Made by a program: the position numbers and the translations under genes. Under the pieces are notes generated by a model that was not told the DNA's origin, made no database searches, and saw nothing but the letters and a program-made list of their open reading frames with translations. Shown here one piece after another: positions 13,234 through 19,416 of a stretch of 20,002 nt of DNA; the stretch's first letter is position 1; every line of letters starts with the position of its first letter. The stretch is from IMG/VR virus record IMGVR_UViG_3300017917_002457, positions 1 through 20,002 of that record; one strand, 5' to 3'. This DNA comes from a virus.

Positions 13234-13560
13234 ATGAGTTTACTAAAAGGATATGCATCTGATGAATACGAAATAGAGGATTATGATTTACAAGTTATCT
13301 CAATCAAAGGTACAATGGTAACTTGTAAATATACTATGTCTGATATGTCTTTATACAATATGTCGCCAGCAGATTTAGAAAGTAATATTAAACAAAATTT
13401 AGCTACAAAACTTGCTAGGCATTTGTTAGAATCAAATAATAGTTTTATTGAATTTGCAAAAAGAATAGATCCGGTATCAGGCGAAACACATTTTATGGCA
13501 AGGCTCAGTGTAGTACCTAAAGATAGTACTCAAATATTTAAGAAACATTTAAGCAAATAA
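13234..13560 (+). CDS. Unknown 108-aa protein
   Basis: AGGAG lies about 6 nt before ATG 13234. The protein (MSLLKGYASDEYEIEDYDLQ, then VISIKGTMVTCKYTMSDMSL) begins with an acidic stretch, then a beta-strand pair, then a helical middle (ESNIKQNLATKLARHLLESN) and a strand-rich end (GETHFMARLSVVPK). It looks like a compact alpha/beta phage protein. No family is recognised. The last A of its stop is the first base of psiE (TAATG). Confidence 0.6.
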   Translation: MSLLKGYASDEYEIEDYDLQVISIKGTMVTCKYTMSDMSLYNMSPADLESNIKQNLATKLARHLLESNNSFIEFAKRIDPVSGETHFMARLSVVPKDSTQIFKKHLSK

Positions 13561-13976
13561 TGGAATCTCAATTAGATAAGACGAAAAGAGTAGGTAATGT
13601 ATTAGTTCAAACTTTTCATTACATCGCTTTATTTGTTATTGGCGCATTGACAGTATGGTCAGCATTGTATGCAACTATCTTTATGTTTTATCAAGATTAT
13701 GCTACAATACAAGACATTCTTTTGTTATTCATATATCTTGAAATAGGTGCAATGGTTGGTATTTACTTTAAGACCAATCACATGCCTGTTAGATTTTTAA
13801 TCTATATTGGTATCACTGCTTTAACCAGACATCTTGTTGACTTAGTTGCTGACGGTGAAGAACATATGATGGAAATATTATCACTTGGGGTTACGGTATT
13901 AATTTTAGCATTAAGTATTGTTCTAATAAGGTATGCTAGCTATAAGTTCCCCTCGTCTAAAGAAGACTCGCAATGA
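13560..13976 (+). CDS. psiE: PsiE-family phosphate-starvation-inducible membrane protein
   Basis: A 138-residue integral membrane protein with four hydrophobic segments (about 14-36, 43-65, 76-96, 104-126). The family signature is seen at IYLEIGAMVGIYFKTNHMPVRFLIYIGITALTRHLV by position 58-93. E60, R78 and the TxLxRxL pattern correspond to PsiE proteins of bacteria. In Escherichia coli psiE is induced by phosphate starvation, but its biochemical role is unknown. Presence beside phoH (15697) in a phage suggests acting on host phosphate stress. Coupled by TAATG upstream and ATGA downstream. Confidence 0.8.
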   Translation: MESQLDKTKRVGNVLVQTFHYIALFVIGALTVWSALYATIFMFYQDYATIQDILLLFIYLEIGAMVGIYFKTNHMPVRFLIYIGITALTRHLVDLVADGEEHMMEILSLGVTVLILALSIVLIRYASYKFPSSKEDSQ

Positions 13977-14524
13977 AATTGTTGAAAACTTTTAATTTAT
14001 CAGATGTTGAAGATCCTCATCTATATGCACAGATGCATATAGATCAACTTATTGAATTAGGGCAACTACCTAAAGATAATCTTAAATTTGATCTTGTTAC
14101 TGAAGGTTATGGTTATAAAGTTAAAGTTTATGATAGCAGAGAAGATTTTTCAGAATCACTAGAAGAACTTGGAAAAATATTTCGTGAAACTATGAATGAA
14201 ATAGAAAAAGAAAGCGAATCTTACTGGAATTCTTTATCTAAGGAAGAACAGCTAAAAGTTTTTTGTGCTGTGAGCCGACGGATTTTTGAAGGGGAGATTA
14301 AGAACAAGGGCTCCTACAGACATGTTCTGTATAGCACTTTTGGATTCGGACCTGAAGCATATGCACAGGCACAGTGTTCCGGGTATTTATCAATTCATAA
14401 TGCAATATACGATGGTGAACGATTACGAGAAAACATAAAAGATTTTTGTACTGAATTTTTAGGTACTGATAAAAATATTTTAGAATCTAAATTAGACGAG
14501 TACGTCAAAAAATTGTATTTCTAA
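13973..14524 (+). CDS. Unknown 183-aa conserved-looking phage protein
   Basis: A largely helical acidic protein (MKLLKTFNLSDVEDPHLYAQ, then MHIDQLIELGQLPKDNLKFD). The most distinctive segment is GSYRHVLYSTFGFGPEAYAQ, then AQCSGYLSIHNAIYDGERLR (about 122-161), which looks like a conserved core with several aromatic and Gly residues. The region before it (ESESYWNSLSKEEQLKVFCA) is a probable helix. No family is recognised. Overlaps psiE by ATGA. Its stop is followed by the late-promoter-like element and hairpin at 14523-14553. Confidence 0.65.
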   Translation: MKLLKTFNLSDVEDPHLYAQMHIDQLIELGQLPKDNLKFDLVTEGYGYKVKVYDSREDFSESLEELGKIFRETMNEIEKESESYWNSLSKEEQLKVFCAVSRRIFEGEIKNKGSYRHVLYSTFGFGPEAYAQAQCSGYLSIHNAIYDGERLRENIKDFCTEFLGTDKNILESKLDEYVKKLYF

Positions 14525-14553
14525 TAAATAATCGAGAGTGAGGAGCTCTCGAT
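14523..14553 (+). promoter_or_regulatory. Late-promoter-like box joined to a hairpin that holds the ribosome-binding site
   Basis: AATAAATA (14523-14530) matches the T4 late consensus TATAAATA at 7 of 8 bases. It runs straight into a perfect 8-bp stem, ATCGAGAG (14531-14538) with CTCTCGAT (14546-14553). The 7-nt loop is TGAGGAG, which is the Shine-Dalgarno, and the stem ends with the A and T of the ATG at 14552. A transcript starting about 6 nt after the late box would lose most of the 5' arm and free the start site. Confidence 0.55.
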
Positions 14554-14830
14554 GACAGCTAAGGTTATACAATTTCCAATTAAAGAAAAGGTAATAGGTT
14601 ATAAGATACCGTTGTATACGGATGAAGAAATATTCGTTACTGTTTCAGCAATGAATATGTATAGTGATCTAAACTACAAAATAACAGAAAAAAATTTAAC
14701 AAACCATGATCCCATCATGGTGATCAACGCCTTAATGAAAGCTAAAGAATCAGAAATAATTTCAGGCGTTTACAAAAGAATTATAGGAAATATTCTTAAG
14801 GCTGTAGAGCCAGTTGAAATGAGAGGATAA
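14552..14830 (+). CDS. Unknown 92-aa protein, start site in a hairpin
   Basis: A 92-residue protein (MTAKVIQFPIKEKVIGYKIP, then LYTDEEIFVTVSAMNMYSDL). The N-terminal 'x-x-V-I-x-F-P' start is common in small phage proteins. It looks alpha/beta with a helical second half (INALMKAKESEIISGVYKRI). No family is recognised. The start is fixed by AGGAG at 14541-14545, which lies in a hairpin loop, so translation is probably blocked on transcripts reading through from upstream. The stop lies 1 nt from the TTG start of the next gene. Confidence 0.65.
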   Translation: MTAKVIQFPIKEKVIGYKIPLYTDEEIFVTVSAMNMYSDLNYKITEKNLTNHDPIMVINALMKAKESEIISGVYKRIIGNILKAVEPVEMRG

Positions 14831-14831
14831 A

Positions 14832-15371
14832 TTGAATATATTTTATTTAGATGATGACCCTGAGATTTGTGCACAAATGCATAATGATAAACATGTAGTA
14901 AAAATGATTCTGGAGTATGGGCAATTGATGTCTACTGCTCATAGAGTGTTGGATGGCACAGAATACTACGATAAAACTAAAAATAATAGAAATATAAAAC
15001 GATGGTTATTACCCGACGATAGAGAAAACATTCTTTGGAAAGCTAGTCATATCAAACATCCTTCTGGATTGTGGGTTAGATCGTCTAATGCTAATTACAA
15101 ATATCTCTATGTCCTGTGGACTTATTTACTCAAAGAATATACATACAGATATTTAAAGACTCATTCTGCAATTAGAATGCAACCACATTTTGCCAAGACT
15201 CCCTACAATATTCCTGTAGGAAAATTTACATCTCCTACACCTGCTATGCCAGATCAATACAAAGTTCCTGGAGATAGCATCAGATCATATATAAATTATT
15301 ACGTCGGTGCCAAACAACACTTGGCATCATGGAAACATAGGGAAATCCCTAACTGGTGGACAAATGCCTAG
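14832..15371 (+). CDS. Conserved phage protein of unknown function with TTG start
   Basis: A 179-residue protein. TTG 14832 is the start: it gives the usual N-terminus of this family, MNIFYLDxDPxxCAxxHxDKHVVKMILE, and GAGAGGA (14821-14827) lies at good spacing. Conserved-looking features are H17, D19, K20 and H21 (HNDKH), the STAHRVLDG segment (34-42), HPSGLWVRSS (76-85) and the end IPVGKFTSPTPAMP, then GDSIRSYINYYVGAKQ, with WWT last. I know this family from many tailed phages but not its function. The clustered His and Asp near the N-terminus suggest a metal site. The gene overlaps the zinc-ribbon gene by 8 nt. Confidence 0.75.
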   Translation: MNIFYLDDDPEICAQMHNDKHVVKMILEYGQLMSTAHRVLDGTEYYDKTKNNRNIKRWLLPDDRENILWKASHIKHPSGLWVRSSNANYKYLYVLWTYLLKEYTYRYLKTHSAIRMQPHFAKTPYNIPVGKFTSPTPAMPDQYKVPGDSIRSYINYYVGAKQHLASWKHREIPNWWTNA

Positions 15372-15621
15372 CTATAGTTTTAAATGTTCAGATTGTGATC
15401 ATATATTTGATGTGTTCTGTTCTATGAAAGATAGAGAAGAACAAGAGTGCCCTAACTGCAAATCTAAAAATTATGAAACACATCATCGAGGCGGTAATGC
15501 GTTGATTGATCCGGTTCGTCTTGGGGTCAGAACCATAGATGGTGGGTTTAGAGAAGTCTTGTCTAAGATTGCTCAAAATAATTACAAAAGCAACTTGGCG
15601 GACAAATTATCAAGACGATGA
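15364..15621 (+). CDS. FmdB-type zinc-ribbon protein
   Basis: An 85-residue protein from ATG 15364, which overlaps the preceding stop by 8 nt. The first 35 residues form a zinc ribbon: YSFKCSDCDHIFDVFCS with C8 and C11, then ECPNCKSK with C29 and C32, as in the FmdB/CxxC zinc-ribbon regulatory family found in bacteria and many T4-like phages. The rest is basic and probably contacts nucleic acid or protein (GVRTIDGGFREVLSKIAQNN). Function in phages is unknown. Its TGA stop overlaps the ATG of an 11-codon leader ORF in front of phoH. Confidence 0.8.
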   Translation: MPSYSFKCSDCDHIFDVFCSMKDREEQECPNCKSKNYETHHRGGNALIDPVRLGVRTIDGGFREVLSKIAQNNYKSNLADKLSRR

Positions 15622-15653
15622 AAACTTATCTTCAACTTTCTCCTGGAGGGTAA
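15618..15653 (+). CDS. Putative 11-aa leader peptide of phoH
   Basis: ATG 15618 overlaps the TGA of the zinc-ribbon gene (ATGA), the same coupling used by many real gene pairs in this window. The ORF reads MKTYLQLSPGG and stops at TAA 15651-15653. The stop lies in the 5' arm of a strong hairpin (15646-15664), so a ribosome finishing this ORF would open that hairpin. No good Shine-Dalgarno; translation would depend on the upstream gene. It may be chance, as 11 codons is very short. Confidence 0.35.
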   Translation: MKTYLQLSPGG

Positions 15654-15692
15654 TAGCTGAGAGGTTATTGCCCTCACTTACTTTAAGAGGGC
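15646..15692 (+). promoter_or_regulatory. Two mutually exclusive RNA hairpins in the phoH leader
   Basis: Hairpin A pairs GAGGGTAATAGC (15646-15657) with GGTATTGCCCTC-type sequence at 15664-15675 (reads GTTATTGCCCTC), about 12 bp including two G-U pairs and a 6-nt loop. Hairpin B pairs GCCCTC (15670-15675) with GAGGGC (15687-15692), 6 bp of mostly G-C. Both need the same GCCCTC, so they exclude each other. Hairpin B would hide GAGGG (15687-15691), the only Shine-Dalgarno before the phoH ATG at 15697. Either hairpin could instead be a simple processing or stability element. Confidence 0.55.
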
Positions 15693-15696
15693 ATTC

Positions 15697-16443
15697 ATGG
15701 CAAAACAAAAAAATAATACACAATTGCATTCTGTTCAACCTCATCTTACTATTCATAATAAGTTAAAAGTAAGATTGGATGATATGAATGTTATTGAGCC
15801 ATTGACAGAGAACCAAAGGAGAGTATTTGAGCATTATCAAAATTCAAGTATTATGTTGTTGCACGGAGTGGCAGGAACAGGTAAAACTTTCATCGCTTTA
15901 TATCACGCACTAGAGGAGGTACTTGATAAATCTAATCCTTATGAAAAGGTAGTTATAGTTAGATCAGCGGTTCCAAGCAGAGACATTGGACACTTGCCTG
16001 GGGACGAAAAGGAAAAGACAGAAGTTTATACAGAACCTTATGTAGGCATCTGTCAAGATTTATTCAATAGATATGATGCATATCAAAGATTAGTAGAGCA
16101 GGGAGCAATACAATTTTTGGTCACATCTTTCGTTAGAGGTATTACATTAGAAAATAGTATTATTATAGTTGATGAATGTCAAAACATGACAGACATGGAG
16201 CTAAATTCAATAATAACAAGAGTAGGAGATAGATCTAAAATTATATTCTGCGGTGATTTTAGACAAACAGACCTATATAGAAAAACGGATATGTCGGGTC
16301 TGAAAAAATTTATGGTTATAGCAGATATGATGCCCTCATTTAAGACTATAGAATTTGGAGTAGAAGATATTGTAAGATCAGCCTTAGTTAAAGAATATAT
16401 TCTAGCAAGATTAGAATATGAAACTAGATACGGAGGAAATTAG
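15697..16443 (+). CDS. phoH: PhoH-like P-loop ATPase
   Basis: A 248-residue protein. Walker A is GVAGTGKT (57-64). [20 protein letters not shown] (90-109) is the PhoH family signature. Walker B is [10 protein letters not shown] (155-164), and GDFRQTDL (186-193) contains the conserved sensor region. PhoH proteins are ATPases with an RNA-helicase-like core and are the best-known phosphate-associated genes of marine phages, though their role in infection is not settled. ATG 15697 follows GAGGG inside a possible switch hairpin. A late promoter and a hairpin follow the TAG stop. With psiE at 13560 it forms a phosphate-stress pair. Confidence 0.92.
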   Translation: MAKQKNNTQLHSVQPHLTIHNKLKVRLDDMNVIEPLTENQRRVFEHYQNSSIMLLHGVAGTGKTFIALYHALEEVLDKSNPYEKVVIVRSAVPSRDIGHLPGDEKEKTEVYTEPYVGICQDLFNRYDAYQRLVEQGAIQFLVTSFVRGITLENSIIIVDECQNMTDMELNSIITRVGDRSKIIFCGDFRQTDLYRKTDMSGLKKFMVIADMMPSFKTIEFGVEDIVRSALVKEYILARLEYETRYGGN

Positions 16444-16444
16444 G

Positions 16445-16452
16445 TATAAATA
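16445..16452 (+). promoter_or_regulatory. T4-type late promoter
   Basis: An exact TATAAATA, the T4 late promoter -10 element, directly after the phoH stop. T4 late promoters need no -35 box. The expected start near 16458 would put the Fe-S carrier, LamG, IscU and endolysin genes on a late transcript, which suits an endolysin. I found no other exact match in the intergenic positions I checked. Confidence 0.65.
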
Positions 16453-16478
16453 AAAGAGTCGGGAAACCGACTCTTTTA
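16451..16478 (+). terminator. 12-bp GAAA-tetraloop hairpin between phoH and the Fe-S carrier gene
   Basis: TAAAAGAGTCGG (16451-16462) pairs perfectly with CCGACTCTTTTA (16467-16478) around a GAAA (GNRA) tetraloop. With the A tract before and four T after, it fits an intrinsic terminator for early transcription through phoH, working on either strand. The late promoter's start site falls inside its 5' arm, so late transcripts would lack the full hairpin. Confidence 0.7.
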
Positions 16479-16490
16479 CCTGGAGGAAGA

Positions 16491-16808
16491 ATGTTAGTAG
16501 TCACAGATAAAGCATTTAATCAGATTAAACAAGTACAAATTGAAGAGAATGATAATTCTCCTTTACGAGTATTTGTTCAGGGTGGTGGTTGCTCAGGTTT
16601 CAGTTATGGATTTACTTTTGATAATCAACAAGATGATGATTTCGTTTTGGAAAAAGAAGGTACCAAAGTGTTAGTAGATGCTTTATCTATGAGCTATCTT
16701 GAAGGTGCGGAAATAGACTACAAAAAGGAAATTGGTTCAGCTCAGTTTGTAATTAGAAATCCCAACGCATCTACTACTTGTGGATGCGGCTCAAGTTTTT
16801 CAGTATGA
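16491..16808 (+). CDS. iscA: A-type Fe-S carrier (IscA/ErpA/HesB family)
   Basis: A 105-residue protein of the normal family length. The three cluster-binding cysteines are present: C34 in [11 protein letters not shown], and C97 and C99 in TTCGCGSSF. These proteins accept [2Fe-2S] or [4Fe-4S] clusters and hand them to target enzymes. TGGAGGAAG at good spacing supports ATG 16491. Whether it is closer to IscA, ErpA or SufA cannot be decided by eye. Placed directly after a late promoter and two genes before iscU, it suggests late-stage cluster supply. It overlaps the LamG gene by ATGA. Confidence 0.9.
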   Translation: MLVVTDKAFNQIKQVQIEENDNSPLRVFVQGGGCSGFSYGFTFDNQQDDDFVLEKEGTKVLVDALSMSYLEGAEIDYKKEIGSAQFVIRNPNASTTCGCGSSFSV

Positions 16809-17497
16809 TTCTAAAAGGTGTTACTATAAAAGGTGCTACAATCTCCGAATCAGGCGGTATTGTCACTAATGGATTAACATTACATATTGATGCTGGTAAT
16901 TCTACAAGCTATAATGGATCAGGATCTACTTGGACAGATATAGCAGGCACAGCAGATAATATTACATTAGTAGGATCTCCTGTTTTTACTTCAGGCACAC
17001 CTTCCTATTTTACATTTAATGGTAGTACACAATATGGCACAGGATCTGCTACAAACATTTTACCTAGTACAGTTTATACAAAATCTGTTTGGTTTTATTT
17101 AAATAGTTATGTTGATAATAATTTGGTAAGTAGTAGTACAGGAGGACATTTTATATTTTTTAATAGTTCTAGTACCATGTACTGTGGGCATGCAAACTGG
17201 CCGATTTATACAGTTTTTCCTTCAGTAACAACTTTTAGTTTAAGTACATGGTATAATGCTGCACTTTCTTTTAGTACAACTAATGGTATGAAATTATACA
17301 TAAATGGTGTATTAGACAATACCTACACTGCTAATAAATCTGCAAGGGGAGGTGATGGTTCAATAAACGTTGCTACATTTGGCGGTGGCAATTTATTGAA
17401 CGGAAGAATTTCTCAGGTGTTATGTTATAATTTAGAATTGACGGCAAGTGAGGTACTTCAAAATTACAACGCAACTAAATCTAATTTTGGATTATAA
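16805..17497 (+). CDS. LamG/concanavalin A-like lectin domain protein (adhesin-like)
   Basis: A 230-residue protein from ATG 16805, which overlaps the preceding TGA. After a short N-terminal beta segment ([20 protein letters not shown]) comes a LamG-3/ConA-like jelly roll. The markers are [25 protein letters not shown], then [41 protein letters not shown] and a final [20 protein letters not shown], then NYNATK. This layout is typical of tail-fibre or capsid-decoration proteins binding carbohydrates. No signal peptide is seen. Its place between two Fe-S assembly genes is odd; it probably reflects shared late timing rather than function. Confidence 0.85.
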   Translation: MILKGVTIKGATISESGGIVTNGLTLHIDAGNSTSYNGSGSTWTDIAGTADNITLVGSPVFTSGTPSYFTFNGSTQYGTGSATNILPSTVYTKSVWFYLNSYVDNNLVSSSTGGHFIFFNSSSTMYCGHANWPIYTVFPSVTTFSLSTWYNAALSFSTTNGMKLYINGVLDNTYTANKSARGGDGSINVATFGGGNLLNGRISQVLCYNLELTASEVLQNYNATKSNFGL

Positions 17498-17893
17498 ATG
17501 TCTTATTCTATTCAAGTTTTAGATCATTACGAAAATCCTCGTAATGTTGGCTCTTTTGCGAAGGAAATCAAAAGAGTTGGCACAGGTATGGTTGGGGCAC
17601 CCGCTTGCGGTGATGTGATGAAACTACAGATACAGGTAAACGAAGATGGTATTATTACGGATGCTAAATTCAAAACATATGGATGTGGTTCAGCAATTGC
17701 AAGTAGTTCGCTTGTTACGGAATGGGTCAAGGGTAAATCTCTTGAAGAAGCGGGTACGATTAAAAACACACAGATCGCTCAAGAGTTGGCACTTCCTCCT
17801 GTCAAGATCCATTGTTCAATCCTGGCGGAAGACGCCATCAAAGCAGCTATAAAAGATTATAAAGAAAAATATGAAAACCTTCAAGCAATTTGA
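17498..17893 (+). CDS. iscU: IscU Fe-S cluster scaffold protein
   Basis: A 131-residue protein, normal IscU length. All key residues are kept: C37 and D39 (GAPACGDVM), C63 (YGCGSAIASSS), H105 and C106 (KIHCS). The chaperone-binding motif LPPVK (99-103), recognised by HscA in bacteria, is intact just before. IscU receives sulfur from IscS and iron, builds [2Fe-2S] and passes it on; IscS and HscA/HscB would have to come from the host as none is seen here. The ATG directly follows the LamG stop. The last 23 nt overlap the next gene. Confidence 0.93.
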   Translation: MSYSIQVLDHYENPRNVGSFAKEIKRVGTGMVGAPACGDVMKLQIQVNEDGIITDAKFKTYGCGSAIASSSLVTEWVKGKSLEEAGTIKNTQIAQELALPPVKIHCSILAEDAIKAAIKDYKEKYENLQAI

Positions 17894-18080
17894 TAGTATG
17901 CAAGAAGGTACTACAAGATCTTCACCAAAAGGTGCGCCGGGCACATTAAAAAGAAAAATAAAAGGTCCAGTAACTATAGCAAAGGCGATGGCATTGAAAA
18001 ATGATCCTGATGCTACTCCGCATGATAAGGCACAAGCCAACTGGTTTATAAACATGCAAAGAGGAAAACGCAATGTCTAG
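17871..18080 (+). CDS. Unknown small basic protein
   Basis: A 69-residue protein (MKTFKQFDSMQEGTTRSSPK, then GAPGTLKRKIKGPVTIAKAM). The MKTFKQF start is a frequent N-terminus among marine T4-like phage proteins, often in virion proteins processed by the phage protease, but here the function is unknown. The middle is basic and the end (HDKAQANWFINMQRGKRNV) is helical. It overlaps iscU by 23 nt and the endolysin by 8 nt, so it sits in the same late unit. Confidence 0.6.
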   Translation: MKTFKQFDSMQEGTTRSSPKGAPGTLKRKIKGPVTIAKAMALKNDPDATPHDKAQANWFINMQRGKRNV

Positions 18081-18708
18081 TTTTGACTTTGATTTTACAG
18101 AATATAAACTACAAAAATTAATACCTCGGGTAAAAAACATAGGTGAATGGTATGAAGCAGTGTGTGATGCACTTCCTCAATATCATATAAGTGATGTAGC
18201 AAGGGTTGCAGCTTTTATAGCACAATGCTCACATGAATCTGCTGGTTTTACTGCCTTGTCCGAAAATTTAAACTATTCTGCAGATGGCTTGAGAAAAATA
18301 TTTCCAAAGTATTTTCCATCTGCCGAGATGGCACAAGCATATCATCGTCAACCTGAAAAGATAGCTAACAGAGTTTATTCCAGTAGAATGGGTAACGGTG
18401 ATGAGGCAAGCGGCGAAGGCTATAAATTTAGAGGTAGAGGATTGATTCAACTTACTGGTAAATCTAATTATTCAAGATGCTCTCAATTTTTATTTGAGGA
18501 TGATACTTTAATCAGAATGCCAGATGTTTTGACACAACCTTACTATGCTCTCCATTCTGCTTGTTGGTTCTGGCATGCTAATAAATTAAATGAACAAGCT
18601 GATGCTCAAGACATTAGAACAATGACAAAGAAAATAAATGGTGGTTTCATAGGATTGGAAGATCGTATTAAACATTACAATCATGCGTTAGAAGTGTTAC
18701 AAGAATAA
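18073..18708 (+). CDS. Endolysin, glycoside hydrolase family 19 (chitinase-like)
   Basis: A 211-residue protein. The GH19 fold is clear: FIAQCSHESAGFTALSENLNYSA by position 48-70 with catalytic E55 and second acid E64, YHRQPEKIANRVYSSRMGNG, GEGYKFRGRGLIQLTGKSNY (114-133), and the C-terminal ALHSACWFWHANKLN and TKKINGGFIGLEDR. In phages this family cuts the glycan strand of peptidoglycan at lysis. No signal peptide, so release needs a holin, which I do not see in the window. AGAGGA lies just before ATG 18073. It is on the probable late unit from 16445. Confidence 0.92.
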   Translation: MSSFDFDFTEYKLQKLIPRVKNIGEWYEAVCDALPQYHISDVARVAAFIAQCSHESAGFTALSENLNYSADGLRKIFPKYFPSAEMAQAYHRQPEKIANRVYSSRMGNGDEASGEGYKFRGRGLIQLTGKSNYSRCSQFLFEDDTLIRMPDVLTQPYYALHSACWFWHANKLNEQADAQDIRTMTKKINGGFIGLEDRIKHYNHALEVLQE

Positions 18709-19368
18709 ATGTTATTTAATCATGTTAAGGTGCCTGATCTAAAATTAGAACGTGTTACATTAGATGATGGCAAAAGATATTATTTGACTCCAGAGGGAAT
18801 GAAATATCCCTCTATCACCACCATGCTAAGTTATTTCAATAGAGAAGTAATAAATCAATGGCGTAAAAAGGTTGGTGCTGAAGAGGCAAATAAAATATCT
18901 AAAGCAGCTTCTCATAGAGGTACTAGAATACACACTATTGTTGAGAAGTATTTGGCCAACGAAGATATGGAAATACAAAATCCCATTCATTTAGAATTAT
19001 TCAAAACTCTTCTTCCTTATCTGAATCACATAGATAATATTCATTTACAAGAAAAATATTTGTATTCTGATTTTTTAAGATTAGCTGGTACTGTAGATTG
19101 TATAGCTGAGTATAAAGGTAAAATGAATGTTATAGACTTTAAGACATCTTCTAAACCTAAAAGAGAAGATTGGATTGAAGGATACTTTGTTCAAGCAGCA
19201 GCGTATGCAATAATGTTTGAAGAAAGATACAAAATACCTGTGCCAAGAATAACTATTATGATTGCAGTAGAAAATGATTATCCCCAGATATTTACTAAGA
19301 AGCGTGATGATTATGCTGGAAAATTATTAAAAATGAGAGATGAATACGAAAGATCAACTTTAGTATAG
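18709..19368 (+). CDS. PD-(D/E)XK exonuclease (RecB/Cas4/MGME1-like)
   Basis: A 219-residue protein. The nuclease core reads SHRGTRIHTIVEKYL with H75, then E115, GTVDCIAEY with D130, VIDFKTSSKP with D143 and K145, and YFVQAAAYA with Q162. This order (H, E, D, DxK, QxxxY) is that of RecB-type and Cas4-type nucleases and of the mitochondrial MGME1-like exonucleases annotated in many marine phages. Likely role: single-strand DNA exonuclease in recombination, repair or host DNA breakdown. The start follows the endolysin stop directly. No CRISPR array or other cas gene is present, so Cas4 activity is not suggested. Confidence 0.85.
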   Translation: MLFNHVKVPDLKLERVTLDDGKRYYLTPEGMKYPSITTMLSYFNREVINQWRKKVGAEEANKISKAASHRGTRIHTIVEKYLANEDMEIQNPIHLELFKTLLPYLNHIDNIHLQEKYLYSDFLRLAGTVDCIAEYKGKMNVIDFKTSSKPKREDWIEGYFVQAAAYAIMFEERYKIPVPRITIMIAVENDYPQIFTKKRDDYAGKLLKMRDEYERSTLV

Positions 19369-19416
19369 CAATACTGATCTTTTTATTTTATAATATATTT
19401 TTATTAAGGAGATGAT

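Noticed and set aside
18709-19368. Cas4 of a CRISPR system
   Set aside because: There is no repeat array and no other cas gene; the four-cysteine iron-sulfur pattern of Cas4 is missing. A RecB/MGME1-like phage nuclease fits better.
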